Shown: positions 44,308-53,515, counted from the stretch's first letter. The stretch: DNA of 64,000 nt from Danxiaibacter flavus (GCF_041060425.1 NZ_JAULBC010000006.1:496001-560000), one strand, 5' to 3'. A program made the numbers and translations. The notes: generated from the letters alone by a model not told the origin.

Positions 44308-45525
44308 ATGCTTACTAGTTACGGTCACCTGACATATTGCAGTAATATTCATGCCGGAGAAAGCTGGCACGATCATTTTGCAAAGCTGCAAGAGCATATT
44401 CCACAGATAAAAGAACAATTATCTCCCGGCAGGGCTTTTGGTATCGGCTTGCGTTTATCCAACGAAGCCAGTATAGAACTGCTGAAAGATAATAACCTGC
44501 CGGTGTTTCAGGATTGGTTGAAGCAACATGATTGTTATGTTTTTACCATGAATGGTTTTCCTTACGGGGGCTTTCATAACACCAGGGTAAAAGACAATGT
44601 GCATGCGCCTGACTGGACAACCGTTGATCGTGTTGAATACACTAAAAGACTGATTCAGATATTAGCAGCCTTAGTGCCCGAAGGGATGGATGGAGGTATA
44701 TCAACCTCACCATTGTCCTACCGGTTTTGGCATACTGCTGCTGACTTGCCCAATGTCTTTACAACTGCAACAAATCATATTCTTGAGATAGTAGATTACC
44801 TGATTGAAGTAAAAGCTCAAACAGGCAAATTAATTCACCTTGATATTGAACCAGAGCCAGACGGATTGTTGGGTGAAGGAAAAGAATTTATCGACTGGTA
44901 TACACAATACCTGCTACCATTAGGAACAAAGCATTTACAGGAACGGAATGGCATATTGGAAGATGCTGCCGAGGCTGCAATTAAACAGCACATTCAATTG
45001 TGTTATGATGTTTGCCATTTTGCGATCTGTTACGAAGACCATGCAGAGATGGTGCGTCAGATAAAATCACTTGGTATTAAAACCGGTAAGATTCAGATCA
45101 GTGCGGCTCTGAAAGCCAAATTACCTGCAGAGCCCGGTGAGCGTACTGAAGTAATTGATGCCTTTGAACGCTTTAATGAGCCGGTTTATCTTCACCAGGT
45201 TGTTGCTAAACAAACAGATAGTGAATTGATCCGTTATGCAGACATGCCGGAGGCGCTTGCAGATAAGGATAATCTTGACGTGACTGAATGGAGAGCGCAT
45301 TTTCACGTGCCGCTATTCATTGAGCAATATGATGTATTACAGTCAACACAACAGGACATCCGTAAAGTGCTGGCCCTGCATCGTCACCAGTCTTTTACTT
45401 CACATCTTGAAGTAGAAACTTATACCTGGGAAGTGTTGCCTGAAGAAATGCGCATGCCGATCACGCAGTCAATTATCCGTGAAATGGAATGGGTGAGTAA
45501 ATTGTTGTGCTGCAGCAGCATATGA
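44308..45525 (+). CDS. eboE: Metabolite traffic protein EboE (TIM-barrel)
   Basis: A 405-residue xylose-isomerase-like TIM-barrel protein. It opens LTSYGHLTYCSNIHAGESW, the usual EboE start, and contains FTMNGFPYGGFH, HLDIEPEPDGLL (Glu residues probable metal ligands), CYDVCHFAICYED and KIQISAALKAKLP. The family is annotated as metabolite traffic protein from the Nostoc scytonemin work; its chemistry is not proven. It lies 34 bp after eboD in the same operon and is followed by a GTAAGAT array before eboF. Confidence 0.9.
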   Translation: MLTSYGHLTYCSNIHAGESWHDHFAKLQEHIPQIKEQLSPGRAFGIGLRLSNEASIELLKDNNLPVFQDWLKQHDCYVFTMNGFPYGGFHNTRVKDNVHAPDWTTVDRVEYTKRLIQILAALVPEGMDGGISTSPLSYRFWHTAADLPNVFTTATNHILEIVDYLIEVKAQTGKLIHLDIEPEPDGLLGEGKEFIDWYTQYLLPLGTKHLQERNGILEDAAEAAIKQHIQLCYDVCHFAICYEDHAEMVRQIKSLGIKTGKIQISAALKAKLPAEPGERTEVIDAFERFNEPVYLHQVVAKQTDSELIRYADMPEALADKDNLDVTEWRAHFHVPLFIEQYDVLQSTQQDIRKVLALHRHQSFTSHLEVETYTWEVLPEEMRMPITQSIIREMEWVSKLLCCSSI

Positions 45526-45530
45526 AGACC

Positions 45531-45675
45531 GTAAGATTGTAAGATCGTAAGACGTGTAAGATGGGCAAGATGGGCAAGATGTACGAAATGATAAGAATGC
45601 AAGATAGAAAAGTAAGATAAGAACGCAGTCTGCCTTCGTTTCAAATCCCGAAGCCCGCCTGACCGGACGGGCGGG
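45531..45675. repeat. GTAAGAT array ending in a REP-like palindrome
   Basis: GTAAGAT-T-GTAAGAT-C-GTAAGAC-GT-GTAAGAT-GGGCAAGAT-GGGCAAGAT (45531-45580), with weaker units to 45620, matches the array at 1338. A palindrome CCCGCCTGACCGGACGGGCG (45654-45675) follows. The array lies between eboE and eboF. Confidence 0.8.
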
Positions 45676-45739
45676 GGGTGATATTATACATTCGATAAAT
45701 TTGATGATTTGTAGAACTGGTAAAATTTAAACTCCACCG

Positions 45740-47092
45740 ATGAAAAAAACAGTTGTTATTGATATTGTTGGTTTGTCTTCTTCCGTAATAGGTGAACACA
45801 CGCCATTCATTAAAAATTACCTCGAAAAAAAACATTTCAATACAATTGATCCGATGCTGCCGGCGGTAACCACTAGCGTGCAGTCAACTTATATAACAGG
45901 TAAATGGCCTTCTGAGCATGGTATTGTAGGCAATGGCTGGTATGATCATACCGATAGCGAGATCAAATTCTGGAAGCAATCAAACAAATTGGTAAAGGCC
46001 GAAAAAATCTGGGAACGCGCCAGGAAAGAAGATCCTTCTTTCACTGTATCAAAAATGTTCTGGTGGTACAATATGTACTCAAGTGCTGATTACGCTGTAA
46101 CACCACGTCCGAATTACCTGGCCGATGGCCGTAAAATGCCGGATTGTTATTCAGTGCCGGCAGAACTGCGTGATGAATTGCAGAAAGAATTGGGTCAGTT
46201 CCCTTTATTCAAATTCTGGGGTCCAGGTGCAGATGTTACCTCCACTAAATGGATCGCAGATGCATCTGTTTACACGGACAAAAAATATGATCCCACTTTA
46301 ACGCTGATCTATCTGCCGCATTTAGATTATTGTCTCCAAAAATATGGTAGCGATGCGGCTGCTATTGCAAAAGAGCTTGGTGAAATTGATAATATTGTAA
46401 AGGATCTGGTTGAATATTACACCTCTAAAAATGCCAGGATAATCCTGCTTTCAGAATATGGTATTAACGCTGTCAGCCGGCCTGTTCACATCAACAGGCT
46501 GCTGCGTGAACATAATTTATTGGGCATTCGTGTAGAACGGGGACTTGAATTGCTGGATGCCGGCGTTTCAAAAGCCTTTGCTGTTTCTGATCATCAGGTG
46601 GCGCATATCTACATAAATGATCCCTCCGTTAGGGAAAAGGTTAAAAAGCTTGTCACAGGTTTGCCCGGTGTACAGTTGGTGTTAGATAAAGAGCAACAAA
46701 AAGAATATCATATAGATCATGAAAGAAGCGGTGATCTCGTTCTAATGGCAGATGAACGAAGCTGGTTCACTTATTATTTCTGGCTGGATGATGCAGTCGC
46801 CCCTGACTATGCAAGGGTTGTTGATATTCACAAAAAGCCGGGGTATGATCCTGTCGAGTTATTTATGACCTCAAAAGCAAGAGCTGCTTACAAGTTGTTG
46901 CGTAAGAAAGCCGGCTTCCGTTATGTGATGGATGTAATTCCATTAGATGCCACATTAGTAAAAGGCTCTCATGGCGCCGTTGTCAGTGATAAAGCCTATC
47001 ATCCGGTATTAGTGACAGATCTGCCTGTAAGTAAAGATCATTTAGAGGCAGTGGATGTGTATGATGTTATCTGGCAACATTTGACGAATTAA
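45740..47092 (+). CDS. eboF: Alkaline phosphatase superfamily hydrolase EboF
   Basis: A 450-residue protein of the alkaline phosphatase/nucleotide pyrophosphatase superfamily. It begins KKTVVIDIVGLSSS (first metal Asp), and the nucleophile Thr is in AVTTSVQSTYITGKWPSEHG. The later motifs deviate from the classical set: YLPHLDYCLQKYG where D..GH is usual, and LSEYGI where SDHG is usual, while KGSHGAV keeps the terminal His. It closes the ebo operon and probably cleaves a phosphodiester or pyrophosphate in the same pathway. A 15-bp stem hairpin follows. Confidence 0.85.
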   Translation: MKKTVVIDIVGLSSSVIGEHTPFIKNYLEKKHFNTIDPMLPAVTTSVQSTYITGKWPSEHGIVGNGWYDHTDSEIKFWKQSNKLVKAEKIWERARKEDPSFTVSKMFWWYNMYSSADYAVTPRPNYLADGRKMPDCYSVPAELRDELQKELGQFPLFKFWGPGADVTSTKWIADASVYTDKKYDPTLTLIYLPHLDYCLQKYGSDAAAIAKELGEIDNIVKDLVEYYTSKNARIILLSEYGINAVSRPVHINRLLREHNLLGIRVERGLELLDAGVSKAFAVSDHQVAHIYINDPSVREKVKKLVTGLPGVQLVLDKEQQKEYHIDHERSGDLVLMADERSWFTYYFWLDDAVAPDYARVVDIHKKPGYDPVELFMTSKARAAYKLLRKKAGFRYVMDVIPLDATLVKGSHGAVVSDKAYHPVLVTDLPVSKDHLEAVDVYDVIWQHLTN

Positions 47093-47104
47093 GCAACAAT
47101 AAAA

Positions 47105-47155
47105 ATTGCCTGTAATTTCTTCGATATTTCTCTACCGGATGAAATTACAGGCAAT
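47105..47155 (+). terminator. Hairpin at the end of the ebo operon
   Basis: ATTGCCTGTAATTTC (47105-47119) pairs perfectly with GAAATTACAGGCAAT (47141-47155) around a 21-nt loop, 12 bp after the eboF stop. The downstream T run is short (CTTCTTTT), so termination efficiency is uncertain. Confidence 0.7.
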
Positions 47156-47204
47156 ACTTCTTTTAAAAGTAACTTCTGGCTTCCTCTGTAAAATAAAAAA
47201 TACA

Positions 47205-47304
47205 GTTACACAGAGTCACACGGAGAAGGCACTGAGCTACACAGAGAATGCGATCAGATCTTTCAGGCTTTTTGAATTTTTACTTTTGAATTTTGACTTT
47301 TTCC
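47205..47304. repeat. TACACAGAG and ACTTTTG arrays
   Basis: TTACACAGAGTCACACGGAG and GCTACACAGAGAA (47205-47248) are 9-10 bp units of the ACACAGAG class. TTTTTACTTTTGAATTTTGA (47279-47298) is a 7-bp array nearly identical to 13280-13306. Both lie between eboF and phhA. Confidence 0.7.
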
Positions 47305-47310
47305 TCATTT

Positions 47311-48042
47311 TCAATTATCCATTCTCTTAAACTTCTCCAAAAGATACTCTTCCAGCCCTTCTTCCGCGTCTTCCAGTTCCTGCAAAGAATCAACTACAAA
47401 ATATTGTTTCTGAAAACTATCTTTTATGTAAGGCGTTTCTACAATTTTTGCCACATTAAACGGAACGTGTGCAGGTTCATCGGAAAGCGAATATTTGGTT
47501 TCAGCAATAGAAGAAAGAATTCCTGCGCCATAAATTTTCAGGTCGTCTTTATCCCTCACCAGGCCAAACTCAATGGTGTACCAGTATAACCTTGCAATTG
47601 CCTCTATTATATCTTCATTATTGCTGTTGCGGATTACAATGCCAGCCAGCACATGCAGATAGCTGCAAATAAAAGGATCTGTAAGCAACGGGATATGTCC
47701 AAAAACATCATGAAACATATCCGGCTCCTCGAGGTAATCTAACTGCTCAGGCTTCCGCAGCCAGTTGGTTGTGCCAAACTTATTGTCATACAACTGTTCA
47801 AAAAACAAGAGGTTGTCAATTAACCCGGGAACCGGGTAAATCGACCACCCGGTGAGTTTAGCAAGTCGCTGGTTAATATCATCAAAATCCGGAATGGTAT
47901 CAGCCGTGAAGCCCAATTCCTGAACGCCTTTCCAAAAATGCGGGTAGGCAAACTGTTGAACGGCCTTAACCTGTCTATCAAATAAGATGGACCAGGTCTG
48001 ATAATCTGTGGCAGAATATGATGGAGTTGATTGTGTTAACAT
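47311..48042 (-). CDS. phhA: Phenylalanine 4-monooxygenase
   Basis: A 243-residue aromatic amino acid hydroxylase lacking a regulatory domain, as in other bacterial PhhA. The iron ligands are visible: two His in DMFHDVFGHIPLL (HDxxGH) and the Glu in WYTIEFGLV. Pterin-site residues lie around GWSIYPVPGLID. It converts phenylalanine to tyrosine using tetrahydropterin, feeding the adjacent hppD/hmgA pathway although it is on the opposite strand. No pterin carbinolamine dehydratase gene is present in the window. Confidence 0.95.
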   Translation of the reverse strand: MLTQSTPSYSATDYQTWSILFDRQVKAVQQFAYPHFWKGVQELGFTADTIPDFDDINQRLAKLTGWSIYPVPGLIDNLLFFEQLYDNKFGTTNWLRKPEQLDYLEEPDMFHDVFGHIPLLTDPFICSYLHVLAGIVIRNSNNEDIIEAIARLYWYTIEFGLVRDKDDLKIYGAGILSSIAETKYSLSDEPAHVPFNVAKIVETPYIKDSFQKQYFVVDSLQELEDAEEGLEEYLLEKFKRMDN

Positions 48043-48239
48043 ACGGCAAGTTTTAGCTAGATCAGTGAAGAATAATAATTTGACCGGAGCGTTAAAGGGC
48101 GGAGCATAAATCGCCCCATGCTGAAGTAGTATTTGCTAAACAGGCCTTCTTTTACGAACTTTTTTCTCTACTGACCTGAAGTGGATCATAGGCAATAAAT
48201 CTTTGTAAAGTTATCTTTTTTTGTCAGCAACAGCAAGAC

Positions 48240-48490
48240 AGTGAATAGTGAATGGTCAATAGTGAAAGGTGCAGCCTTTAAACTGTTCGGGAAACCCCGA
48301 AAAATTAACATAGTGTTTTCTGATTACAATAAAGCCTAGCCCTGAAAAGGCTGGCCACATGTAATTACTGCTACACATTTCACTATTCACCATTCACTAT
48401 TGACTTTTTGCCTTCCGAACCTGACTGCATGAAAGGGACCTGCTCGCACCCTTCACTATTCACCATTCACTATTGACTATTCACGATTGA
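48240..48490. repeat. ACTATTC/GTGAATA heptad arrays in both orientations
   Basis: CAGTGAA-TAGTGAA-TGGTCAA-TAGTGAA (about 48239-48266) faces TTCACTA-TTCACCA-TTCACTA-TTGACTT (about 48379-48406), and a third run TTCACTA-TTCACCA-TTCACTA-TTGACTA-TTCACGA-TTGACAT is at 48452-48493. The first and second can pair into a long hairpin. The unit recurs at 53737-53770. The rest of the 48043-48715 gap shows nothing I can name. Confidence 0.85.
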
Positions 48491-48715
48491 CATCGTGAAT
48501 TTCCTCGTACATTTGCAATAGCTAAACACATTCTTCATGAGACCCGATTATTCTCATAAGATCTTTTCTGATGAACGCACCGGCTATATCTTCCTGGTAT
48601 TAACGCTTGCTACCGACTCGGTTCGTTAAGTTGTTGCGGCTTGGTTTTTGTTCGACCTGGTATGTATTGAGAAATGCGTACATCAGGCATTTTCTAACGA
48701 CTAACGATATTCCAT

Positions 48716-49849
48716 ATGAACACACCTATCACGGAAAAGCAGTCTGCAACTGTTGAACACGATTTTCTTCAGTTAAATGGTACCGATCATATAGAACTGT
48801 ATGTAGGTAATGCCAAACAGTCTGCGCTTTACTATAAAACAGCTTTTGGTTTTCAATCCCTGGCGTACGCAGGGCCGGAAACCGGCGTACGGGACAGGGC
48901 TTCTTATGTGCTTTCGCAGGGTAAAATAAGATTGGTGTTAACATCGCCGTTATCCTCCAATCACGTTATTGCCCGGCATATTCAAAAGCATGGCGACGGT
49001 GTAAAAATGCTTGCGCTATCGGTTGATGATGCATATGAAGCTTTCGAAGAAACTACACGAAGAGGCGCGGAAACATATATGGAACCGGTTACATTAAAAG
49101 ATGAAGATGGCATTGCGCGCATCAGCGGTATAAAGACTTACGGCGAAACCGTGCATTTGTTTGTAGAGCGGAAGGATTACAAAGGTGTTTTTCTCCCCGG
49201 CTATAAGCCATGGAAAAGTAACTACCAGCCAACGGAGACCGGATTGCTGTATGTTGATCACTGTGTTGGCAATGTTGGTTGGAACAGGATGTTACCTGTT
49301 GTAAAATGGTACGAAGATGTGATGGGCTTTACCAACATTTTATCCTTTGATGACAAACAAATCAATACGGAATACTCCGCTTTGATGAGTAAGGTGATGA
49401 GTAACGGTAATGGCTTTGTGAAATTCCCAATCAATGAACCGGCGGAAGGAAAGAAAAAGTCTCAGGTGGAAGAGTACCTGGAATTTTATGAAGGTGAAGG
49501 TGTACAGCACATTGCGGTTGCTACCAGTGATATTATTACCACGGTAAAGGCCATGAAATCCCGTGGTGTTGAGTTTCTAAGCACACCACCAGGTACGTAT
49601 TACGAACAGTTGGCTGAGAGGGTTGGCAAGATTGACGAAAGCGTTCTTGCGTTGAAGGAGCTGGGAGTTTTGGTAGACAGGGATGATGAAGGGTACCTCT
49701 TGCAAATATTTACAAAACCGGTTCAGGATCGTCCTACGCTCTTCTTTGAAGTCATTCACCGAAAAGGCGCAAAAAGCTTTGGTGCAGGAAACTTTAAAGC
49801 ATTGTTCGAAGCGATCGAAAGAGAACAGGCGTTGAGAGGGAACCTGTAG
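48716..49849 (+). CDS. hppD: 4-hydroxyphenylpyruvate dioxygenase
   Basis: A 377-residue two-domain VOC-fold dioxygenase that converts 4-hydroxyphenylpyruvate to homogentisate. The C-terminal iron ligands are in YVDHCVGNV (His), VQHIAVAT (His) and LFFEVIHRKG (Glu), with the substrate-contacting QIFTKPVQDRPT before the last. Length and order match bacterial HppD. It is followed 72 bp later by hmgA, with a heptad array in between, and initiates the + strand tyrosine-degradation run. Confidence 0.95.
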   Translation: MNTPITEKQSATVEHDFLQLNGTDHIELYVGNAKQSALYYKTAFGFQSLAYAGPETGVRDRASYVLSQGKIRLVLTSPLSSNHVIARHIQKHGDGVKMLALSVDDAYEAFEETTRRGAETYMEPVTLKDEDGIARISGIKTYGETVHLFVERKDYKGVFLPGYKPWKSNYQPTETGLLYVDHCVGNVGWNRMLPVVKWYEDVMGFTNILSFDDKQINTEYSALMSKVMSNGNGFVKFPINEPAEGKKKSQVEEYLEFYEGEGVQHIAVATSDIITTVKAMKSRGVEFLSTPPGTYYEQLAERVGKIDESVLALKELGVLVDRDDEGYLLQIFTKPVQDRPTLFFEVIHRKGAKSFGAGNFKALFEAIEREQALRGNL

Positions 49850-49867
49850 GCAACTATTAATGCTTAA

Positions 49868-49916
49868 TACTTAATGCCTGAAACCAGACACCTGATGCCT
49901 GATACCTCAAACCTAT
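49868..49916. repeat. CCTGATA heptad array before hmgA
   Basis: GCCTGAA-ACCAGAC-ACCTGAT-GCCTGAT-ACCTCAA-ACC (about 49877-49915) follows a looser TTAATGCTTAATACTTAATG run. The array ends 6 bp before the hmgA start codon and explains why the frame appears open upstream of it. The unit matches the inverted tail at 37037. Confidence 0.8.
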
Positions 49917-49921
49917 TTATT

Positions 49922-51079
49922 ATGCCATATTACTATTCGCTTGGACAAATACCACACAAACGGCACACGCAATTTCGCAAGCCGGACGGAAGTTTATATT
50001 CGGAACAATTATTTTCAACCGAAGGATTTTCGAGTGACTCATCTTTGCTCTACCATCATCACCCGCCGACACAGATCATTAAAACCGAAGACGCGAAGCA
50101 AGTATCGCCCATACCAGCTGAACACCAACTACTGCAGCATCGTTGCTTTAAAGGCTTCGATATTAAACCGGCAGAAGACTACCTGGAGAGTCGAAATACG
50201 GTGTTGATGAACAATGATTGTCATATTGTTTTGGCCGCGCCACAAAAAAGCATGTCCGGATATTTTTATAAAAATGCGGACGCGGATGAACTCATTTTTA
50301 TTCATGAAGGAAGTGGTGTGTTGCATACTTCTTACGGGAAAATTCCTTTCGGTTACGGCGATTACCTGGTAGTGCCGCGAGGAACCACTTATCAGATAGA
50401 ATTTGCAACTACGCAGAACCGGTTGTTTATTGTTGAATCCTTCAGTCCCATTCGTTTTCCCAAAAAATACCTAAGCAAAAATGGGCAATTGCTGGAACAT
50501 TCGCCTTACTGTGAAAGAGATATCCGTCCCCCACAAGTACTCGAAACAGTTACTGATGAGGGCGATTATTTTATCAAGGTAAAGAAGAGTGGTTGGCTAT
50601 ACAGCATGCACTATAAAGCACATCCGTTTGATGTGATTGGCTGGGATGGTTGTTGTTATCCTTTTGCGTTCAGTATTCATGACTTTGAGCCGATTACGGG
50701 TCGCGTACACCAACCGCCGCCAGTACACCAGACTTTTGAAGCAAATAATTTTGTTGTATGTTCTTTCGTGCCCCGCTTGTTTGATTATCATCCGCAGTCA
50801 ATTCCCGCGCCATACAATCATAGCAATATAGATAGCGATGAAGTGATTTATTATGTAGATGGTGATTTTATGAGCCGGAAAAATGTATTTCGCGGAATGA
50901 TCACACTGCATCCTTCCGGGATACCGCACGGGCCACACCCGGGCGCAGTTCAGAAAAGCATCGGAGCAAAAGAAACCAAAGAATTGGCAGTAATGATTGA
51001 CACATTTCATCCGCTTCATTTAACAACACAGGCAAAAGAAATTGAAGATCCGGGCTATACGATGAGTTGGGCGGAATAG
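49922..51079 (+). CDS. hmgA: Homogentisate 1,2-dioxygenase
   Basis: A 385-residue cupin-type dioxygenase from ATG 49922 (MPYYYSLGQIPHKRHTQFRK, the family start). It opens the homogentisate ring to maleylacetoacetate. The iron-site motifs lie in the C-terminal half: PAPYNHSNIDSDEVIYYVDG (His and Glu) and GIPHGPHPGAVQKS (His). The N-terminal cupin has GYGDYLVVPRGTTYQIEF. The 48 bp of open frame before 49922 is heptad-array DNA. It lies between hppD and the FAH-family gene. Confidence 0.95.
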   Translation: MPYYYSLGQIPHKRHTQFRKPDGSLYSEQLFSTEGFSSDSSLLYHHHPPTQIIKTEDAKQVSPIPAEHQLLQHRCFKGFDIKPAEDYLESRNTVLMNNDCHIVLAAPQKSMSGYFYKNADADELIFIHEGSGVLHTSYGKIPFGYGDYLVVPRGTTYQIEFATTQNRLFIVESFSPIRFPKKYLSKNGQLLEHSPYCERDIRPPQVLETVTDEGDYFIKVKKSGWLYSMHYKAHPFDVIGWDGCCYPFAFSIHDFEPITGRVHQPPPVHQTFEANNFVVCSFVPRLFDYHPQSIPAPYNHSNIDSDEVIYYVDGDFMSRKNVFRGMITLHPSGIPHGPHPGAVQKSIGAKETKELAVMIDTFHPLHLTTQAKEIEDPGYTMSWAE

Positions 51080-51084
51080 CAATT

Positions 51085-51200
51085 GAAAATGGAGAATTGA
51101 TAATTGACAATGGCGAACATGCAAATGGGGGAATATGCAAATGTGCAAATGTGGGAATATGCAAATTTGCGAATTGTTAGCAATTGAAAGTGAGGAATTG
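51085..51200. repeat. AATTGAA and ATGCAAAT arrays
   Basis: AATTGAAAATGGAGAATTG and ATAATTGACAATGG units (51081-51109) are followed by ATGCAAATGGGGGAAT, ATGCAAATGTGCAAATGTGG and ATGCAAATTTGCGAATTG units to about 51177, and AATTGAAAGTGAGGAATTG to 51200. These are the two unit families of 14265 and 35695. Confidence 0.75.
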
Positions 51201-51292
51201 AATATATCGCTTGTTATTAGAATAGATATTACAGAATGACCGATCGGGAAAGTTAGCGATGTAGAATGGCAAACGAATTTGCAAAAGGATTT

Positions 51293-51372
51293 TAAGCTCC
51301 GTAGGAACTGCCTGTTTGTAGCAAGAAAACTGGTATTCCATTCGGCTCCGTCGGAGCCTCCGGTAAAATGGG
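51293..51372. repeat. GGCTCCGTCGGAGCC hairpin element
   Basis: GCTCCGTAGGAACTGCCTG and TTTGTAGCAAGAAAAC lead to CGGCTCCGTCGGAGCC, a 15-bp GC-rich palindrome (GGCTCC/GGAGCC). The composition is unlike the surrounding AT-rich gap, and the wording resembles intergenic elements I associate with Bacteroidota. Only one copy is in the window. Confidence 0.45.
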
Positions 51373-51442
51373 TCAGGGAGTTTAAGATCGTATATCGTTT
51401 GAATGGTTTGATCTATATTTTAATAACCGCACAACATCTTTC

Positions 51443-52459
51443 ATGAAACTGATTTCTTATTTACATAGGAACGGCAAAGAGCAATTGGCAATCCTGGTTG
51501 ATGACCTGGTGTATAATATGCAGGATCTGCATAAAGGACTTGTGGGTGATATGGATTCGTTTTTGAAGCATTGGGCAGCACAATATCCTTTGGCTTTACA
51601 GGCTTATAAACATTTGGCAGAACAGCCGGACATAAAGGGCATACCGTTACGCGATTTGCGTTTGCTTTCACCCGTAACCCACCCAACGTCACTGAGAGAC
51701 GGGTACGCGTTCAGGCAACACGTTGAATCTGCCAGGCGTAACCGCGGCGCGCAGATGATTGCACAGTTTGATGAATATCCCGTGTTCTACTTTAGCAATC
51801 ATCAATCGGTACAGGGCGCCGGCGAGATTAAATGCATGCCGGATCATTTTCAAAAACTGGATTTCGAATTGGAATGCGCCATTGTTGTTTGCAGGAAAGG
51901 GAGAAACATTAAAGCAAATGAAGCAGCCGACTATATCGGAGGCCTGATGGTCATGAACGACATAAGTGCCCGTACGTTACAGATGGAAGAGATGTTGTTG
52001 AACCTGGGGCCTGCAAAAGGAAAAGATTTTGCAACTATATTAGGTCCCTGGCTGGTAACAACAGAAGAATTAAAGGCTTATGAAGTGCCTTGTAAACCAG
52101 GCCATATTGGTCAGAGCTGGAATCTTGCTATGACTGCAAAAGTGAATGGAAATGAAGTCAGTCGCGGTAATCTGTCAGATATGGATTGGACATTTGCCGA
52201 ATTAATTGAAAGAGCGAGTTACGGCGTAACCTTGTCTCCCGGTGATGTAATAGGCAGCGGCACTGTCGGGACTGGCTGTTTTTTGGAATTGAATGGTACC
52301 GGTAAACTTCATGATGGCAATTACAAAGAACAATGGCTGCAGGCTGGTGATACTATCGAACTTGAGATAGCGGAATTGGGTAAGCTGGTAAATAAAATAA
52401 CTGCAGAGACGATTGATCACTCCATTCTTGAAAATAAAAAGCATGCTGTTAAATCTTAA
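51443..52459 (+). CDS. Fumarylacetoacetate hydrolase family protein
   Basis: A 338-residue FAH-fold enzyme. The metal-binding acidic residues are in FELECAIVVCRKG (two Glu) and GGLMVMNDISARTLQMEE (Asp), and VIGSGTVGTGCFLEL is the usual late FAH motif. In this gene order it most likely cleaves fumarylacetoacetate to fumarate and acetoacetate, although FAH-family assignments are broad. A maleylacetoacetate isomerase, which would link HmgA to this step, is not seen. Its last 17 bp overlap the next gene. Confidence 0.85.
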   Translation: MKLISYLHRNGKEQLAILVDDLVYNMQDLHKGLVGDMDSFLKHWAAQYPLALQAYKHLAEQPDIKGIPLRDLRLLSPVTHPTSLRDGYAFRQHVESARRNRGAQMIAQFDEYPVFYFSNHQSVQGAGEIKCMPDHFQKLDFELECAIVVCRKGRNIKANEAADYIGGLMVMNDISARTLQMEEMLLNLGPAKGKDFATILGPWLVTTEELKAYEVPCKPGHIGQSWNLAMTAKVNGNEVSRGNLSDMDWTFAELIERASYGVTLSPGDVIGSGTVGTGCFLELNGTGKLHDGNYKEQWLQAGDTIELEIAELGKLVNKITAETIDHSILENKKHAVKS

Positions 52460-53366
52460 AGATCTGAATGCAGCCTCCCGGCAACGTTATCTTCAACATG
52501 CTGTAGCGCCTCGCCCCATTGCTTTTGCGAGCACCATAGGTAAGGATGGTGCAATCAATCTAAGTCCGTTTAGTTTCTTCAATCTGTTTTCAACCAATCC
52601 ACCTATCGTTATTTTCTCTCCATGCCGACGGGTACGTGACAATACAGTCAAACACACATTGCTGAATGTAATGGAGGTGCCCGAAGTTGCAATTAATATT
52701 GTAGATATAAATATGGTGCAGCAGGTGAGCCTGAGTTCCTGCGAATATGAAAGGGGCGTAAATGAATTTAGAAAAGCAGGATTTACTGAGGAAGCTTCCG
52801 TATACATAAAGCCGCCCCTTGTTAAGGAAAGTAAGGTAAAATTTGAGTGCAAAGTTCTTGAAATAAAACACCTGGGCATTGAAGGCGGCGCGGGCAACCT
52901 GATCTTTTGCGAGATCATCTGCATGCACATTGCAGAGGAAATTCTGGATGAACAGGGAATGATTGATCCCCGAAAACTCAACCAGGTTGCGCGGTTAGGT
53001 GATAACTGGTATGCTGTTGTTACTTCAGACAACCTGTTTGAAGTTGAGAAACCGAATGTCCGGTTAGGGATTGGAATCGACGCTCTTCCTGCATTCATTC
53101 GAAATAGCAAAATACTGACTGGTAATCAATTGGGGAAACTTGCCAACGTATCCGTCTTGCCTGAAGCAGATCCGGCTTTTGCAGACGAGCAAGTTACGAC
53201 AATGCTAATGCATTTGGCCCACCACAATAAAATGAATAAACTCGAAACCTATATCGGTGAATTGCTTAATGAAGACAAAGTAAGTGATGCCTGGCAGGTG
53301 ATACTGTTGTTGTTGAAAAGCATAGAGCCTAAAACCCAAAGCGCAAAACCAGCTAATGAAAGATAA
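52443..53366 (+). CDS. Flavin reductase-like FMN-binding protein
   Basis: A 307-residue protein from ATG 52443, which overlaps the FAH gene by 17 bp, so translation is likely coupled. The first 200 residues match the flavin_reduct domain: APRPIAFASTIGKDG, NLSPFSFFNLFSTNPPIVIF and VAINIVDINMVQQVSL. Residues after 210 form a helical C-terminal extension not typical of the minimal domain. Its position in the tyrosine-degradation operon is seen in related bacteria, but its role there is not established; it may protect or recycle an intermediate. Confidence 0.85.
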   Translation: MLLNLKDLNAASRQRYLQHAVAPRPIAFASTIGKDGAINLSPFSFFNLFSTNPPIVIFSPCRRVRDNTVKHTLLNVMEVPEVAINIVDINMVQQVSLSSCEYERGVNEFRKAGFTEEASVYIKPPLVKESKVKFECKVLEIKHLGIEGGAGNLIFCEIICMHIAEEILDEQGMIDPRKLNQVARLGDNWYAVVTSDNLFEVEKPNVRLGIGIDALPAFIRNSKILTGNQLGKLANVSVLPEADPAFADEQVTTMLMHLAHHNKMNKLETYIGELLNEDKVSDAWQVILLLLKSIEPKTQSAKPANER

Positions 53367-53404
53367 TGTCCTATATTTTTTGCAAGCTTTGTGATCTTAG
53401 GTGC

Positions 53405-53515
53405 TTAAGTGCTTCCTTTTAGTTCTTTGTGCTCCTTTGCGTCCTTCGTGTTAGTGGATCAAAAAAATATCTGTGTTTAGTTTCGCCGTCCATGCCTCAA
53501 CGGTTCAAAATCCCT
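53405..53515. repeat. CTTTGTGCTCC-type array
   Basis: GTTCTTTGTGCTCCTTTGCG, TCCTTCGTGTTAGTGG, TCTGTGTTTAGTTTCGCC and TGCCTCAACGGTTCAAAATC are 9-bp class units with the ACGGTTCAAA end. It lies between the flavin reductase gene and the VOC gene. Confidence 0.65.

Noticed and set aside
48537..48629. 30-codon ORF (MRPDYSHKIFSDE...) upstream of hppD
   Set aside because: Short, not supported by a terminator or conserved context, and could be chance; a leader peptide role is possible but unproven.
49874..49921. Upstream extension of hmgA
   Set aside because: It translates CCTGATA array units; the family start MPYYYSLGQ is at 49922.
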